Below, piece after piece: positions 44,526 to 53,642 of a stretch of DNA of 64,000 nt. Both the position numbers and the translations under genes were made by a program. Position 1 is the first letter of the stretch. Every line of letters starts with the position of its first letter. Under the pieces are notes generated by a model, which saw nothing but the letters and a program-made list of their open reading frames with translations, was not told the DNA's origin and searched no databases. Source of the stretch: Porphyrobacter sp. IPPAS B-1204. Lineage in GTDB: Bacteria; Pseudomonadota; Alphaproteobacteria; Sphingomonadales; Sphingomonadaceae. The stretch lies in NCBI GenBank assembly GCA_003724185.1, contig RHGM01000003.1, forward strand, positions 682,001 through 746,000, written 5' to 3'.

Positions 44526-46087
44526 ACGCCGATGTGAAGATCAACATCCCTGGCGCAAAGGGCATCAACCCCGCCTCGGCCGAACGCTATGCCGGCAAGA
44601 CCGCCTGCGTGATCGGATCGGGCTTTGGCGGCATGGCGCTGGCGCTGCGGCTGCAATCGGCGGGCATCAGCACCACCGTGATCGAAGCGCGCGACAAGCC
44701 GGGCGGGCGCGCCTATTTCTGGGAGCGGGACGGCTTCACCTTCGATGGCGGGCCGACCGTCATCACCGATCCGCCCTGCCTTGAGGAACTGTGGCAGCTG
44801 ACCGGCCATAACATTTCGGAAGATGTCGAACTCATGAAGGTCATGCCCTTCTACCGCCTCAACTGGCCCGATGGCACGAACTTCGAATATTCGAACAACG
44901 AGGAAGAGCTGAACGCGGAAATCGCCAAGCTCAACCCGGCGGACGTGGCAGGCTATGCCCGGTTCCTCGAATATTCGGAACGGGTGTACAACGAAGGCTA
45001 TCTGAAGCTCGGCACCAAGCCGTTCCTCGACTTCAAGACCATGCTTAAGGCCGCCCCTGCGCTGATCAAGGAACAGGCGTGGCGGAGCGTTTACTCGATG
45101 GTGTCGAGCTATATCGAGCACCCCAAGCTGCGCGAGGCGTTCAGCTTCCATTCGCTGCTGGTCGGCGGCAACCCGATGAGCACATCGTCGATCTACGCTC
45201 TGATCCACAAACTGGAAAAGGACGGCGGCGTGTGGTGGGCGCGCGGCGGCACCAACCGGCTGATCGCGGGCATGGTGCGCCATTTCGAACGGCTCGGCGG
45301 CACGATGCGCATCGGCGATCCGGTGGTGCAGGTGCACACGCTGGGCACCAAGGCCACCGAAGTCGAAACGAAAAGCGGCTTCCGCCAGCGGTTCGATGCG
45401 GTGGCCTCCAACGGCGACATCATGCATTCCTACAAGGATCTGCTGTCCGGCAGCGAACGCGGCAAGCAGATGGCCAAGAGCCTGAACCGCAAGAGCTACA
45501 GCCCCTCGCTGTTCGTGGTGCATTTCGGGCTGGAGGGCACCTGGCCCGGCATCCCGCACCACATGATCCTGTTCGCCAAGCGGTACAAAGGCCTGCTTGA
45601 CGACATCTACAAGAACGGCGTGGTGCCGGAAGATTTCGCGATCTACCTCCATCACCCGACCGTGACCGATCCGAGCATGGCGCCTGAGGGCAAGAGCACG
45701 TTCTACGCGCTCGTCCCCGTCAGCCACATGGGCAAGATGCCGCTCGACTGGGACGATGTCGGGCCGAAGCTGGAAAAGATGATCCTTGATGAGCTGGGCC
45801 GCCGGTTGATCCCTGACATCCACAGCCGGATCATCACCAAGTTCAGCTACGCGCCCAAGGACTTCAAGCAGGACCTCAGCGCCCACATGGGCAGCGCCTT
45901 CAGCCTCGAACCCGTGCTGTGGCAGAGCGCCTACCTGCGCGGCCACAACCGCGATGATGTGATCGACAACTTCTATCTCGTCGGCGCCGGCACGCACCCC
46001 GGCGCAGGCATCCCCGGCGTGGTCGGCAGCGCCAAGGCGACGGCGGGGCTGATGCTGGAGGATCTGGCAATCAAGGCGCCTGCGTGA
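44522..46087 (+). CDS. crtI: Phytoene desaturase (CrtI type)
   Basis: CrtI introduces double bonds into phytoene to give lycopene at the membrane. The 521-residue product has the FAD motif ACVIGSGFGGMALALRLQSA, the second block DKPGGRAYFWERDGFTFDGG, and the C-terminal signature DNFYLVGAGTHPGAGIPGVV. Start overlaps crtY (ATGA). Confidence 0.97.
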   Translation: MNADVKINIPGAKGINPASAERYAGKTACVIGSGFGGMALALRLQSAGISTTVIEARDKPGGRAYFWERDGFTFDGGPTVITDPPCLEELWQLTGHNISEDVELMKVMPFYRLNWPDGTNFEYSNNEEELNAEIAKLNPADVAGYARFLEYSERVYNEGYLKLGTKPFLDFKTMLKAAPALIKEQAWRSVYSMVSSYIEHPKLREAFSFHSLLVGGNPMSTSSIYALIHKLEKDGGVWWARGGTNRLIAGMVRHFERLGGTMRIGDPVVQVHTLGTKATEVETKSGFRQRFDAVASNGDIMHSYKDLLSGSERGKQMAKSLNRKSYSPSLFVVHFGLEGTWPGIPHHMILFAKRYKGLLDDIYKNGVVPEDFAIYLHHPTVTDPSMAPEGKSTFYALVPVSHMGKMPLDWDDVGPKLEKMILDELGRRLIPDIHSRIITKFSYAPKDFKQDLSAHMGSAFSLEPVLWQSAYLRGHNRDDVIDNFYLVGAGTHPGAGIPGVVGSAKATAGLMLEDLAIKAPA

Positions 46088-46515
46088 TTGCGTTGGCGCT
46101 GCTGGCGGCTCAGCCTGAACTGCCCGAATTGCCAATCCCTCTCGCCATCCACGGCTGGGAGGAAGTGGGGTCGCAGCCCGCTGTCAACGATACCACAGTC
46201 ACGATGCGATACTGGGTCGCGCCCGCATCCATCAAGGCCACCCCCGAACGGCCCGACCTGCGCATGGTCACGGTGACGGTCGAGATCATTTCCGAAGACG
46301 GCACACAGGCTGAATTAAGAACGCTGGGGCAGCTGATCGATTGCGGGGTCCGCACTTGGCACAACGAATGGGGCGCTTTCTCGATCTACGACAAAGCCTT
46401 CGTCTCTTACTTCACCGAAAGGCAAAGGGGGACGCCGCAGGTGCCCGAAGCGGGCAGCGGAATGGCGGCAGTGGTTGACCGCGTTTGTTCGGTCGGTATG
46501 GGGCCCGTGCCATGA
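46084..46515 (+). CDS. Unknown exported-type protein in the carotenoid operon
   Basis: A 143-residue product starting at a GTG that overlaps the crtI stop (GTGA). It has a short hydrophobic start (MIALALLAAQPELP) that could be a weak signal peptide, followed by beta-rich sequence (DTTVTMRYWVAPASIKATPE, RMVTVTVEIISEDGTQAELR) and two cysteines. Its stop overlaps the LOG gene start. No family recognised; the coupling on both sides implies a role linked to neighbours. Confidence 0.7.
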   Translation: MIALALLAAQPELPELPIPLAIHGWEEVGSQPAVNDTTVTMRYWVAPASIKATPERPDLRMVTVTVEIISEDGTQAELRTLGQLIDCGVRTWHNEWGAFSIYDKAFVSYFTERQRGTPQVPEAGSGMAAVVDRVCSVGMGPVP

Positions 46516-47105
46516 CCAAAGCCATCAAACGTCTCGCCGTCTATTGCGGTTCGGCCTCGCCTGAAGACCCGCGTTATATCCAGCTGGCCTATGATGTCGG
46601 CGCGGAGCTCGCGCAGCGCGGCATTGGCGTCGTCTATGGCGGCGGCCGGCTTGGGTTGATGGGCGCGGTCGCCAAGGGCGCGAAGGACGCGGGCGGCGAG
46701 GTTATCGGCATCATCCCAGAGGCGCTGGTCAAGGCCGAGGTTGCCAACCACGATTGCGACGAGCTTATCTCCGTTTCGGGGATGCACGAACGCAAGCAGA
46801 AGTTCACCGACCTCAGCGATGGCTTCGTCACCCTGCCCGGCGGGGTCGGCACGATGGACGAATTGTGGGAAGCCATGAGCTGGTCGCAACTGGGCTATCA
46901 CTCAGATCCGGTCGGTCTGCTCAACGCCTTCGGCTTCTATGACGATCTGCTCGCCTTCAACGCCAAGATGGCGGCGGTCGGTTTCGTGCGGCCCGCGCAC
47001 CAGAACATCCTGATCGCGGCGACTTCCATTCAGGAACTGCTCGCCAAGATGGAGGCCTATCAGCCGCATACCCCGATCTTCCGCATGAAGGCCGAGGAGC
47101 TGTAA
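46512..47105 (+). CDS. LOG-family nucleotide phosphoribohydrolase
   Basis: A 197-residue LOG/TIGR00730 protein. The signature PGGVGTMDELWEAMSW is at about residues 110-125 and the nucleotide-binding VVYGGGRLGLMGAVAKGA near 35-52. LOG enzymes cleave the N-glycosidic bond of nucleoside 5'-monophosphates (cytokinin ribotides or AMP). Embedded between the carotenoid genes and coupled to both neighbours by overlaps or short spacing. Reason for linkage unclear. Confidence 0.93.
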   Translation: MTKAIKRLAVYCGSASPEDPRYIQLAYDVGAELAQRGIGVVYGGGRLGLMGAVAKGAKDAGGEVIGIIPEALVKAEVANHDCDELISVSGMHERKQKFTDLSDGFVTLPGGVGTMDELWEAMSWSQLGYHSDPVGLLNAFGFYDDLLAFNAKMAAVGFVRPAHQNILIAATSIQELLAKMEAYQPHTPIFRMKAEEL

Positions 47106-47113
47106 GCCTCGCC

Positions 47114-48067
47114 ATGCCGGTCGATCCCGCCACCCGCGCCGCGCTGGTCGAGCACGCTCGGCTGTCGATCAAGCGCGGATCGCAAAGCTTCTCCGCCGCC
47201 GCGCGCCTGTTCGACAAGCAGACGCGGGAGCGGGCGTGGCTTCTCTATGCCTGGTGCCGCCGGGCGGATGACATTGCCGACAATCAGGACATGGGCGGCG
47301 AGCTTGGCGACCAGACCGATCTGGCCGACCGCCTCGCCCGCATCCGCCGCCTGACCGCGCTGGCGTTCGAGGGCCAGCCGACGGGCGATCCGGCCTTCGA
47401 TGCGCTGGGCGTGGTCGCCGCCGAAGTGGGCCTGACCCCGCAGATGGCCGAAGACGTGATCGCCGGTTTCCAGCTCGACGCCGAAGACTGGCGCCCGCGC
47501 ACCGAAGCGGACATGCTGCGCTATTGTTATCACGTGGCAGGCGCGGTGGGCGTGATGATGGCTGTCGTGATGGGGGTCGATCCCAAGGATCAGGAAACGC
47601 TCGACCGCGCCAACGACCTGGGCCTTGCCTTCCAGCTATCGAACATCGCCCGCGATATTGTCGAGGATGACGCGGTTGGCCGCTGTTACCTGCCCGAAAT
47701 CTGGCTGGTCGAACAGGATATCGAGCCCGGCCAGCACACCAAACCGCACCACCGCAAGGAATTGGCTGCGATGGCCGCAAGGCTGGTGGCGCTGGTGGAA
47801 AAGCACGAGGCGGCGGCGCGGGTGGGCGCGGCAAAGCTCCCCTTCCGCAGCCGCTGGGCGGTGCTGTCAGCGGCGCGCATCTATGGGGCAATCGGGCGCA
47901 AGGTCAGGGCAAGAGGGCCCGAGGCATGGGCGAGCCGCACCTATGTGCCACGCGGCGAAAAGGCGCTGTATGGCGTGCGCGCCTTCCTGTCGGCAGTGAT
48001 CAACCGCGAGAAGATGCCCGAAGGCGGCATCCACTGGGGCATCGCGGATTACCGGCCCAAGGGGTGA
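47114..48067 (+). CDS. crtB: Phytoene synthase
   Basis: CrtB condenses two geranylgeranyl diphosphates to phytoene, the first committed step. The 317-residue trans-prenyl synthase shows RRADDIADNQDMGGELGDQ (first Asp-rich region), YCYHVAGAVGVMMAVVMG and AFQLSNIARDIVEDDAVGRC (second Asp-rich region), as expected. Last gene of the crtY-crtI-crtB unit. Confidence 0.96.
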   Translation: MPVDPATRAALVEHARLSIKRGSQSFSAAARLFDKQTRERAWLLYAWCRRADDIADNQDMGGELGDQTDLADRLARIRRLTALAFEGQPTGDPAFDALGVVAAEVGLTPQMAEDVIAGFQLDAEDWRPRTEADMLRYCYHVAGAVGVMMAVVMGVDPKDQETLDRANDLGLAFQLSNIARDIVEDDAVGRCYLPEIWLVEQDIEPGQHTKPHHRKELAAMAARLVALVEKHEAAARVGAAKLPFRSRWAVLSAARIYGAIGRKVRARGPEAWASRTYVPRGEKALYGVRAFLSAVINREKMPEGGIHWGIADYRPKG

Positions 48068-48074
48068 CGATCCG

Positions 48075-48172
48075 ATTCCGTTCGTGCTGAGCTTGTCGAA
48101 GCACTGCCTTTCGCTTTTGACGGATGCGCTGGCCGAAAAGAACGACAGCCCTTCGACAAGCTAAGGCCGAAC
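48075..48172. repeat. Intergenic inverted-repeat element downstream of crtB
   Basis: TTCCGTTCGTGCTGAGCTTG-TCGAAG and, further on, CTTCGACAAGCTAAGGCCGA-ACGG are near-reverse complements, bracketing about 50 bases. CTTCGACAAGCT-type pairs are a widespread dispersed repeat of sphingomonads. It may end the crt transcript. Confidence 0.7.
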
Positions 48173-48210
48173 GGTTTTCTTTTGGGGTAAGCTGGACTAA
48201 TCCGGCGAGC

Positions 48211-48723
48211 ATGAAAGCCATTCTCGCAATAGCCGCCCTCATCGCCGCGGCGCCGCTCGCCGCTGAGGAGCAGAGCCCCGAACAGGCAGAGGTCATCGCC
48301 GCTGCCGACGCCTTCTTCGCCGCGCTGGGCAGTGATGACAAAACCGCGCTGGCGGGCGTCATGCTCACCGAAGGCGTGATCTTCGTCCACAACCGGATGA
48401 ACCCCGAAAGCCCGCGTGTGGACGCCGTGCCGGTCGCTGATCATCTGGCGCGCTGGGCCAAGGGCACGCGCAAGGCCGACGAGGTGATGCATTACGAAAC
48501 CGTGCTGGTGACAGGCGATATGGCGCAGGTTTGGGGCCCCTATTCCTTCTGGTCCGACTATGAACTGACGCATTGCGGGATCAATTCGCTGAGCATGGTC
48601 AAAACCGCAGAGGGCGTCTGGAAGGTCGCCAACACCAGTTTCACGATGGAACAGCCCAGCGAATGTGAGCGTCTGGGCGTGCCGGGGTTCCCGGCAGATG
48701 CGGCTCGGGACCTCACGCCATGA
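48211..48723 (+). CDS. Exported NTF2/SnoaL-like protein
   Basis: A 170-residue protein with a signal peptide (ILAIAALIAAAPLAAEE) and a cone-shaped NTF2-like domain: AAADAFFAALGSDDKTALAG, YETVLVTGDMAQVWGPYSFW and GVWKVANTSFTMEQP. It overlaps the carboxylase subunit by four bases, so it is co-expressed. Function unknown; typical SnoaL/DUF4440 partners. Confidence 0.75.
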   Translation: MKAILAIAALIAAAPLAAEEQSPEQAEVIAAADAFFAALGSDDKTALAGVMLTEGVIFVHNRMNPESPRVDAVPVADHLARWAKGTRKADEVMHYETVLVTGDMAQVWGPYSFWSDYELTHCGINSLSMVKTAEGVWKVANTSFTMEQPSECERLGVPGFPADAARDLTP

Positions 48724-50615
48724 TCACCAAACTCCTGATTGCCAACCGGGGCGAGATCGCCTGCCGGATCATGCGCACTGCGCGCAAGCTGGGCGTGGCG
48801 ACGGTCGCGGTCTATTCCGATGCCGATGCCAAGGCGCTGCACGTGCGGAGTGCTGACGAGGCGGTGCATATCGGCCCCTCGCCCGCTGCGGAATCCTATC
48901 TGGTCGGCGCAAAGATCATCGCGGCGGCCAAGCAGACCGGGGCGGACGCGATCCACCCGGGCTACGGGTTCCTCTCGGAAAACGCCGATTTCGCGCAGGC
49001 GGTGCTGGACGCAGGCCTCATCTGGGTCGGCCCCAAGCCTGCCAGCATCCGCGCCATGGGCCTGAAGGACGCGGCCAAGGCGCGGATGATCGAGGCGGGC
49101 GTTCCGGTCACCCCCGGCTATCTCGGCGCGGACCAGTCGCTGGAACGCCTCACCAGGGAGGCCGAGGCCATCGGCTACCCCGTCCTCATCAAGGCGGTCG
49201 CGGGCGGCGGCGGCAAGGGGATGCGCAAGGTCGATGCTCCGGCTGATTTCGCCGCCGCGCTGGAAAGCTGCCGCCGCGAGGCCAAGGCGAGCTTCGGCAA
49301 TGACGAGGTGCTGCTCGAAAAGTGGATCACCTCGCCCCGCCATATCGAGGTGCAGGTGTTCGGCGACAGCCACGGCAACGTCGTCCACCTGTTCGAGCGC
49401 GACTGCTCGCTCCAGCGCCGCCACCAGAAGGTGATCGAGGAAGCCCCCGCCCCCGGCATGGACGCGGCCACCCGCGAAGCGATCTGCGCCGCCGCCGTGC
49501 GCGCCGCCAAGGCGGTCGATTACGAGGGCGCAGGCACGATCGAATTCATCGCCGATGCCTCGGAAGGGCTGCGGGCGGACCGCATCTTCTTCATGGAGAT
49601 GAACACCCGGCTTCAGGTGGAACACCCCGTCACCGAGGAGATCACCAGGGTCGATCTGGTCGAATGGCAACTGCGGGTTGCGAGCGGGGAACCGCTGCCC
49701 AAGCGGCAGGAGGAGCTGTCGATCAACGGTCACGCGATCGAGGCGCGGTTGTATGCCGAGGATCCGGCCAAGGGGTTTTTGCCGAGCACGGGGCGGCTCG
49801 AGTATCTCAATATCTCCGATTACTTCGCCCGCGTGGACACAGGCGTCGAGCAAGGCGCACAGGTTAGCCCCTACTACGACCCGATGATCGCAAAGGTGAT
49901 CTGCCACGGGGAGGATCGTGATGCGGCCATTGCAGCCCTGCGCAAAGCGACCGGCAATGTGCAAGTCTGGCCGGTCAAGCAGAACGCATGGTTCCTGTTC
50001 CGCCTGCTCGATCTGCCCGCATTCAAGAACGGCACCATGACGACCGGCTCAATCGCGGAGAACATCGACGCTCTGACCGCCCCTCCGTCGCTGCCCAAGC
50101 TGTCCTTGGCTCTCTACGCGGAAGACCTGCTCTATGCCGATGCTTGGGGCAACGATTACGCCCGCCAGTCGGGTATCGGCGGCTTCCGGCTGAACGCCGA
50201 ACACAAGCAGTCGGTGCGATTGCTGGTCGAAGGCGCAGAGGTCGAAGTCGACCCGGCATTCGAAGGCGACAATCCTGCCTATGACCGCACCATTCAGGGC
50301 CACTCCAGCAAGTTCTATTTCTGCAATGGCGCGACCTTCCACGTCCAGCCCTACCGCCACGAGGGCACCGGCCAAGCCTCCGCCGCCGATGGCGCGATCA
50401 TTGCGCCGATGCCGGGCAAGGTCATCGCGGTCGATGTCGCCGAGGGCCAAGCCGTCACCGCCGGGCAGCGGCTGCTGGTGCTTGAGGCGATGAAGATGGA
50501 ACACGCCCTCACCGCGCCCTTCGACGGGGTGATCGAAGGGCTGGCCGTCACAGCAGGCGCGCAGGTGCAGGTCGAGGCGGTGTTGGTGACGGTGGTGCCT
50601 GCTAGCAAAGAATAG
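48720..50615 (+). CDS. Acyl-CoA carboxylase, biotin carboxylase/biotin carrier subunit
   Basis: A 631-residue alpha subunit that carboxylates biotin and carries it. The N-terminal biotin carboxylase domain starts KLLIANRGEIACRIMRTARK and has the ATP-grasp AVAGGGGKGMRKV, MEMNTRLQVEHPVTEE; the C-terminal biotin carrier has the lysine motif LVLEAMKMEHAL. The size and domain order match propionyl- or methylcrotonyl-type enzymes. The beta subunit follows at 50723. Confidence 0.95.
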   Translation: MITKLLIANRGEIACRIMRTARKLGVATVAVYSDADAKALHVRSADEAVHIGPSPAAESYLVGAKIIAAAKQTGADAIHPGYGFLSENADFAQAVLDAGLIWVGPKPASIRAMGLKDAAKARMIEAGVPVTPGYLGADQSLERLTREAEAIGYPVLIKAVAGGGGKGMRKVDAPADFAAALESCRREAKASFGNDEVLLEKWITSPRHIEVQVFGDSHGNVVHLFERDCSLQRRHQKVIEEAPAPGMDAATREAICAAAVRAAKAVDYEGAGTIEFIADASEGLRADRIFFMEMNTRLQVEHPVTEEITRVDLVEWQLRVASGEPLPKRQEELSINGHAIEARLYAEDPAKGFLPSTGRLEYLNISDYFARVDTGVEQGAQVSPYYDPMIAKVICHGEDRDAAIAALRKATGNVQVWPVKQNAWFLFRLLDLPAFKNGTMTTGSIAENIDALTAPPSLPKLSLALYAEDLLYADAWGNDYARQSGIGGFRLNAEHKQSVRLLVEGAEVEVDPAFEGDNPAYDRTIQGHSSKFYFCNGATFHVQPYRHEGTGQASAADGAIIAPMPGKVIAVDVAEGQAVTAGQRLLVLEAMKMEHALTAPFDGVIEGLAVTAGAQVQVEAVLVTVVPASKE

Positions 50616-50621
50616 ACTTGC

Positions 50622-50706
50622 CCACCCCCGACCCCTCCCGCAAGCGGGAGGGGAGAAGCGGGCGCGACCAGTCCCCCTCCCGCCTGCGGGAGGGGTTAGG
50701 GGTGGG
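50622..50706. repeat. Double C/G-rich hairpin between carboxylase subunit genes
   Basis: CCCCTCCCGCAAGCGGGAGG-GG and CCCCTCCCGCCTGCGGGAGG-GG are two hairpins in tandem, themselves bracketed by GCCCACCCC and GGGGTGGGC. They lie between two genes of one operon and resemble the hairpin at 17395. Dispersed repeat or transcript-stability element. Confidence 0.7.
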
Positions 50707-50722
50707 CCCGAGGGGAGAGGGA

Positions 50723-52273
50723 ATGACCTGGGCCAAGGAACTCGAAGAACTGCGGCAACGCGAAGCCCTCGCCGAGCAGATGGGCGGCGCGGACAAGGTT
50801 GCGCGCCAGCACGGACGCGGGAAGATGGACGCCCGCGCGCGGCTGGCGGCGCTGTGCGACGAGGGAAGCTTCCGCGAGATCGGGAAGATTGCAGGTTCCG
50901 CGAAGTATGACGCCAACGGCGATCTCCAATCCGTAACCCCCGCCCCCTTCCTGTTCGGCAAGGCGCTGATCAATGGCCGCCCCGTCGTCGCCACGGCGGA
51001 CGACTTCACCATTCGCGGCGGCGCGGCGGATGCGGGGATCGCGCGCAAGATGGTGCAGGCCGAGATGATGGCGCACCAGTTGAAGCTCCCGATCATCCGC
51101 ATGATCGACGGCACGGGCGGCGGCGGCTCGGTGAAGACGCTCGAACAGATCGGCGCGACCTATATCCCCGCGGTGCCGGGCTGGGGCGATGTGGTGACGA
51201 ACCTCGACACTGTGCCGGTAGTGGCGCTGGCACTCGGGCCGACGGCGGGCCTTGGCGCGGCGCGGACGGTCGCCAGCCACTATTCGATCATGGTCAAGGG
51301 CCTCTCGCAGATCTTCGCCGCCGGGCCTGCCGTCGTGGACGGGCTCGGGGATGCCTACAAGGGCGGCGCGGCCAATCATGAGGAGGCCAAGGAGGCGCTT
51401 GGCGGCAGCGCGATCCACACCCGCAACGGGGTAGTGGATGACGAGGTGGCGAGCGAAGCCGAAGCCTTCGCCCGCGCGCGGCATTTCCTCAGCTTCATGC
51501 CCGAATATGTCGGCCAGCCTGCGCGGCGCTCGGCCTGCGACGACCCCGCCGACCGGCGCGAGGAGGCGCTGCTCAGCCTCGTCCCGCGTGATGCGAAACA
51601 GGTCTATTCGATGCGCCGCTGCATGGAGATGCTGTTCGACAGCGGCACCGTGTTCGAGATCGGCAAGCACTGGGGCCGCGCCGCGATCACCGCCTTTGCG
51701 CGATTGGATGGCTGGCCCGTCTGCGTCATCGCCAGCGATCCCAGCTACCTCGGCGGATCGTGGGAGGCCAAGACCTCCGAGAAGGTCGAGCGTTTCGTCC
51801 GCCTCGCAGACCAGTTCCGGCTCCCCATCGTCCACCTGGTCGACAACCCCGGCTTCATGATCGGGCGCGAGGCGGAGATGGCGGGGACGATCCGTTACGG
51901 CGTCAATGCGATGAACGCGATCTACCGGGCGACCGTGCCGCTGGCCTCCATCGTCATGCGCCGCGCCTATGGCATTGCCGGCAGCGCGATGAGCAATGCC
52001 GACCGCTACCAGTACCGCTATTGCTGGCCGTCAGGCGACTGGGGGAGTCTGCCGATCGCGGGCGGGCTGGAGGTCGCCTACAAGGCGGAACTGGAAGCTG
52101 CGGACGATCCGCAAGCTCTGCTGGAGGACATCCGCGAAAGGCTGGCCAAGGTCACCTCGCCGTTCCGCAGCGCGGAAAGGTTCAATGTCGAGGATATCAT
52201 CGACCCGCGCGACACGCGGCCCTTGCTGTGCGAGTTTGCGGGGCTGGCCTGGCGGCGGTTAGGGGCGGACTAG
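50723..52273 (+). CDS. Acyl-CoA carboxylase, carboxyltransferase subunit
   Basis: A 516-residue beta subunit transferring CO2 from biotin to an acyl-CoA. KMDARARLAALCDEGSFREI, ADDFTIRGGAADAGIARKMV, IDGTGGGGSVKTLEQIG and VHLVDNPGFMIGREAEMAG are the crotonase-like carboxyltransferase motifs. The start at 50723 has GAGGGGAGAGGGA upstream. It is not close enough to classic PccB or MccB for me to name the substrate. Its stop overlaps the reverse-strand exporter stop. Confidence 0.92.
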   Translation: MTWAKELEELRQREALAEQMGGADKVARQHGRGKMDARARLAALCDEGSFREIGKIAGSAKYDANGDLQSVTPAPFLFGKALINGRPVVATADDFTIRGGAADAGIARKMVQAEMMAHQLKLPIIRMIDGTGGGGSVKTLEQIGATYIPAVPGWGDVVTNLDTVPVVALALGPTAGLGAARTVASHYSIMVKGLSQIFAAGPAVVDGLGDAYKGGAANHEEAKEALGGSAIHTRNGVVDDEVASEAEAFARARHFLSFMPEYVGQPARRSACDDPADRREEALLSLVPRDAKQVYSMRRCMEMLFDSGTVFEIGKHWGRAAITAFARLDGWPVCVIASDPSYLGGSWEAKTSEKVERFVRLADQFRLPIVHLVDNPGFMIGREAEMAGTIRYGVNAMNAIYRATVPLASIVMRRAYGIAGSAMSNADRYQYRYCWPSGDWGSLPIAGGLEVAYKAELEAADDPQALLEDIRERLAKVTSPFRSAERFNVEDIIDPRDTRPLLCEFAGLAWRRLGAD

Positions 52274-53514
52274 CCCCCCATCTCCGCATCGGACGGGCCG
52301 AACAGCTTGCCCTTCTCGCTCAGCAGCACCAGCACCAGACAGGCGAGGCCGCTCGCCAGCAAGGCCAGCGCCAGCGGGCGTGCCGTGCCGTCAAACGCAT
52401 AGCCGATCGCCCCCCCCAGCAGCGCCGCCGTGGTCATCCGCACGAAACCGTGGGCGGAACTTGCCGCGCCCGCGATGTTGAAGAACGGGTTCATCGCAAT
52501 CGCACCGAAATTGCTGCCGATGAAGCCCAGCAGCGCCATGTTGATCGCCATCAGCGGCACGAACACCCACAGCGCCTCGTCAGGCTGGAACGCGGCCATC
52601 ACCTGCACTGCGCTTACCGCGATGAAGGCGAACAGCGCGGTGTGGCTCACCCGGCGGGCGCCGAAACGCTCGACGATGCGCGAGTTGGACCAGCTGGCAA
52701 ACGCCATTGACCCGGCGCAGATTGCGAAGATCATCGGGAAGATGTCGCCCGCGCCAAATGTCTCGGTGATCAATTGCTGCGAGGAATTGATGAAGCCGAA
52801 CAATGCGCCAAACACCAGCGCGGAACCGATCACGTAACCCGCGGTGCTCGGCAGGGCGAGCGCGCGGGTCATGTTGGCGGCGATGGAGCGCGGGCGGATC
52901 GGCTGGCGGTTTTCGTCGGTCAGGCTTTCGGGCAGGCGGATGAACACCCATGCGCCCATCACCACGCCCAGCACCGCCATCGCCCCGAAGATCGCGCGCC
53001 AGCTGCCGAATTGCAGGATGCCCTGGCCGATGGTCGGCGCCACGGCCGGGACCATCAGGAAGATCACGAAGATCAGGCTCATCATGCGGGCCATCTTGTC
53101 CCCGCCCACACGGTCACGGATGATCGCAGGCGGCAGCGCCACGATACCGGCGGCAAAGAAGCCCTGCACCGCCCGCACCGCGATCAGCGCGTCATAGGTC
53201 GGCGCCAGTGCGGAGAGGATCGACAGCGCGATATAGACCACGACCGCGCCCAGCAGAATCGGCCGCCGCCCGAAGCGGTCAGCCAGCACGCCGGGCACCA
53301 GTGATCCAAGGCCACCGGTCAGCAGATACACCCCGATCACGAACTGACGGTCATTGCCGCTCACCGAAAGATCAGCCGCCAGCGCATCCAGAGCGGGCAG
53401 GATCGCGTCGATTCCGAAGGCGTTCAGCGCCATCAACATGGCCATCATCCACAGGAGCTCGGTCTCTCCGAGCGCCTTGCGCAGCGGTGCAGAGGGGGCC
53501 ATCGCGGTCGCCAT
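52270..53514 (-). CDS. Bcr/CflA-type MFS multidrug exporter
   Basis: A 414-residue membrane protein with twelve helices. The MFS loop signature GVLADRFGRRPILLGAVVVY follows helix 2, and the MALNAFGIDAILPALDALAA N-terminus is characteristic of drug:proton antiporters of the Bcr/CflA group. Start at 53514 is chosen because earlier Mets would add a charged non-conserved extension. Stop codons of this and the carboxylase gene overlap. Confidence 0.9.
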   Translation of the reverse strand: MATAMAPSAPLRKALGETELLWMMAMLMALNAFGIDAILPALDALAADLSVSGNDRQFVIGVYLLTGGLGSLVPGVLADRFGRRPILLGAVVVYIALSILSALAPTYDALIAVRAVQGFFAAGIVALPPAIIRDRVGGDKMARMMSLIFVIFLMVPAVAPTIGQGILQFGSWRAIFGAMAVLGVVMGAWVFIRLPESLTDENRQPIRPRSIAANMTRALALPSTAGYVIGSALVFGALFGFINSSQQLITETFGAGDIFPMIFAICAGSMAFASWSNSRIVERFGARRVSHTALFAFIAVSAVQVMAAFQPDEALWVFVPLMAINMALLGFIGSNFGAIAMNPFFNIAGAASSAHGFVRMTTAALLGGAIGYAFDGTARPLALALLASGLACLVLVLLSEKGKLFGPSDAEMGG

Positions 53515-53642
53515 GGGCGGCCCTTTGCCGAGGGGTTCACCCGATGACCACTGTTCTTTTCGCATATGCACAAAATGGCGGTCCGGGTGAATAGTTCCAG
53601 CAACAGTTCCTTCGCCGCCGCCAAGGTTCTATTTGGCGAGGG

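Noticed and set aside
44396..46135. A 579-codon reverse frame.
   Set aside because: Antisense shadow of crtI; no recognisable motif.
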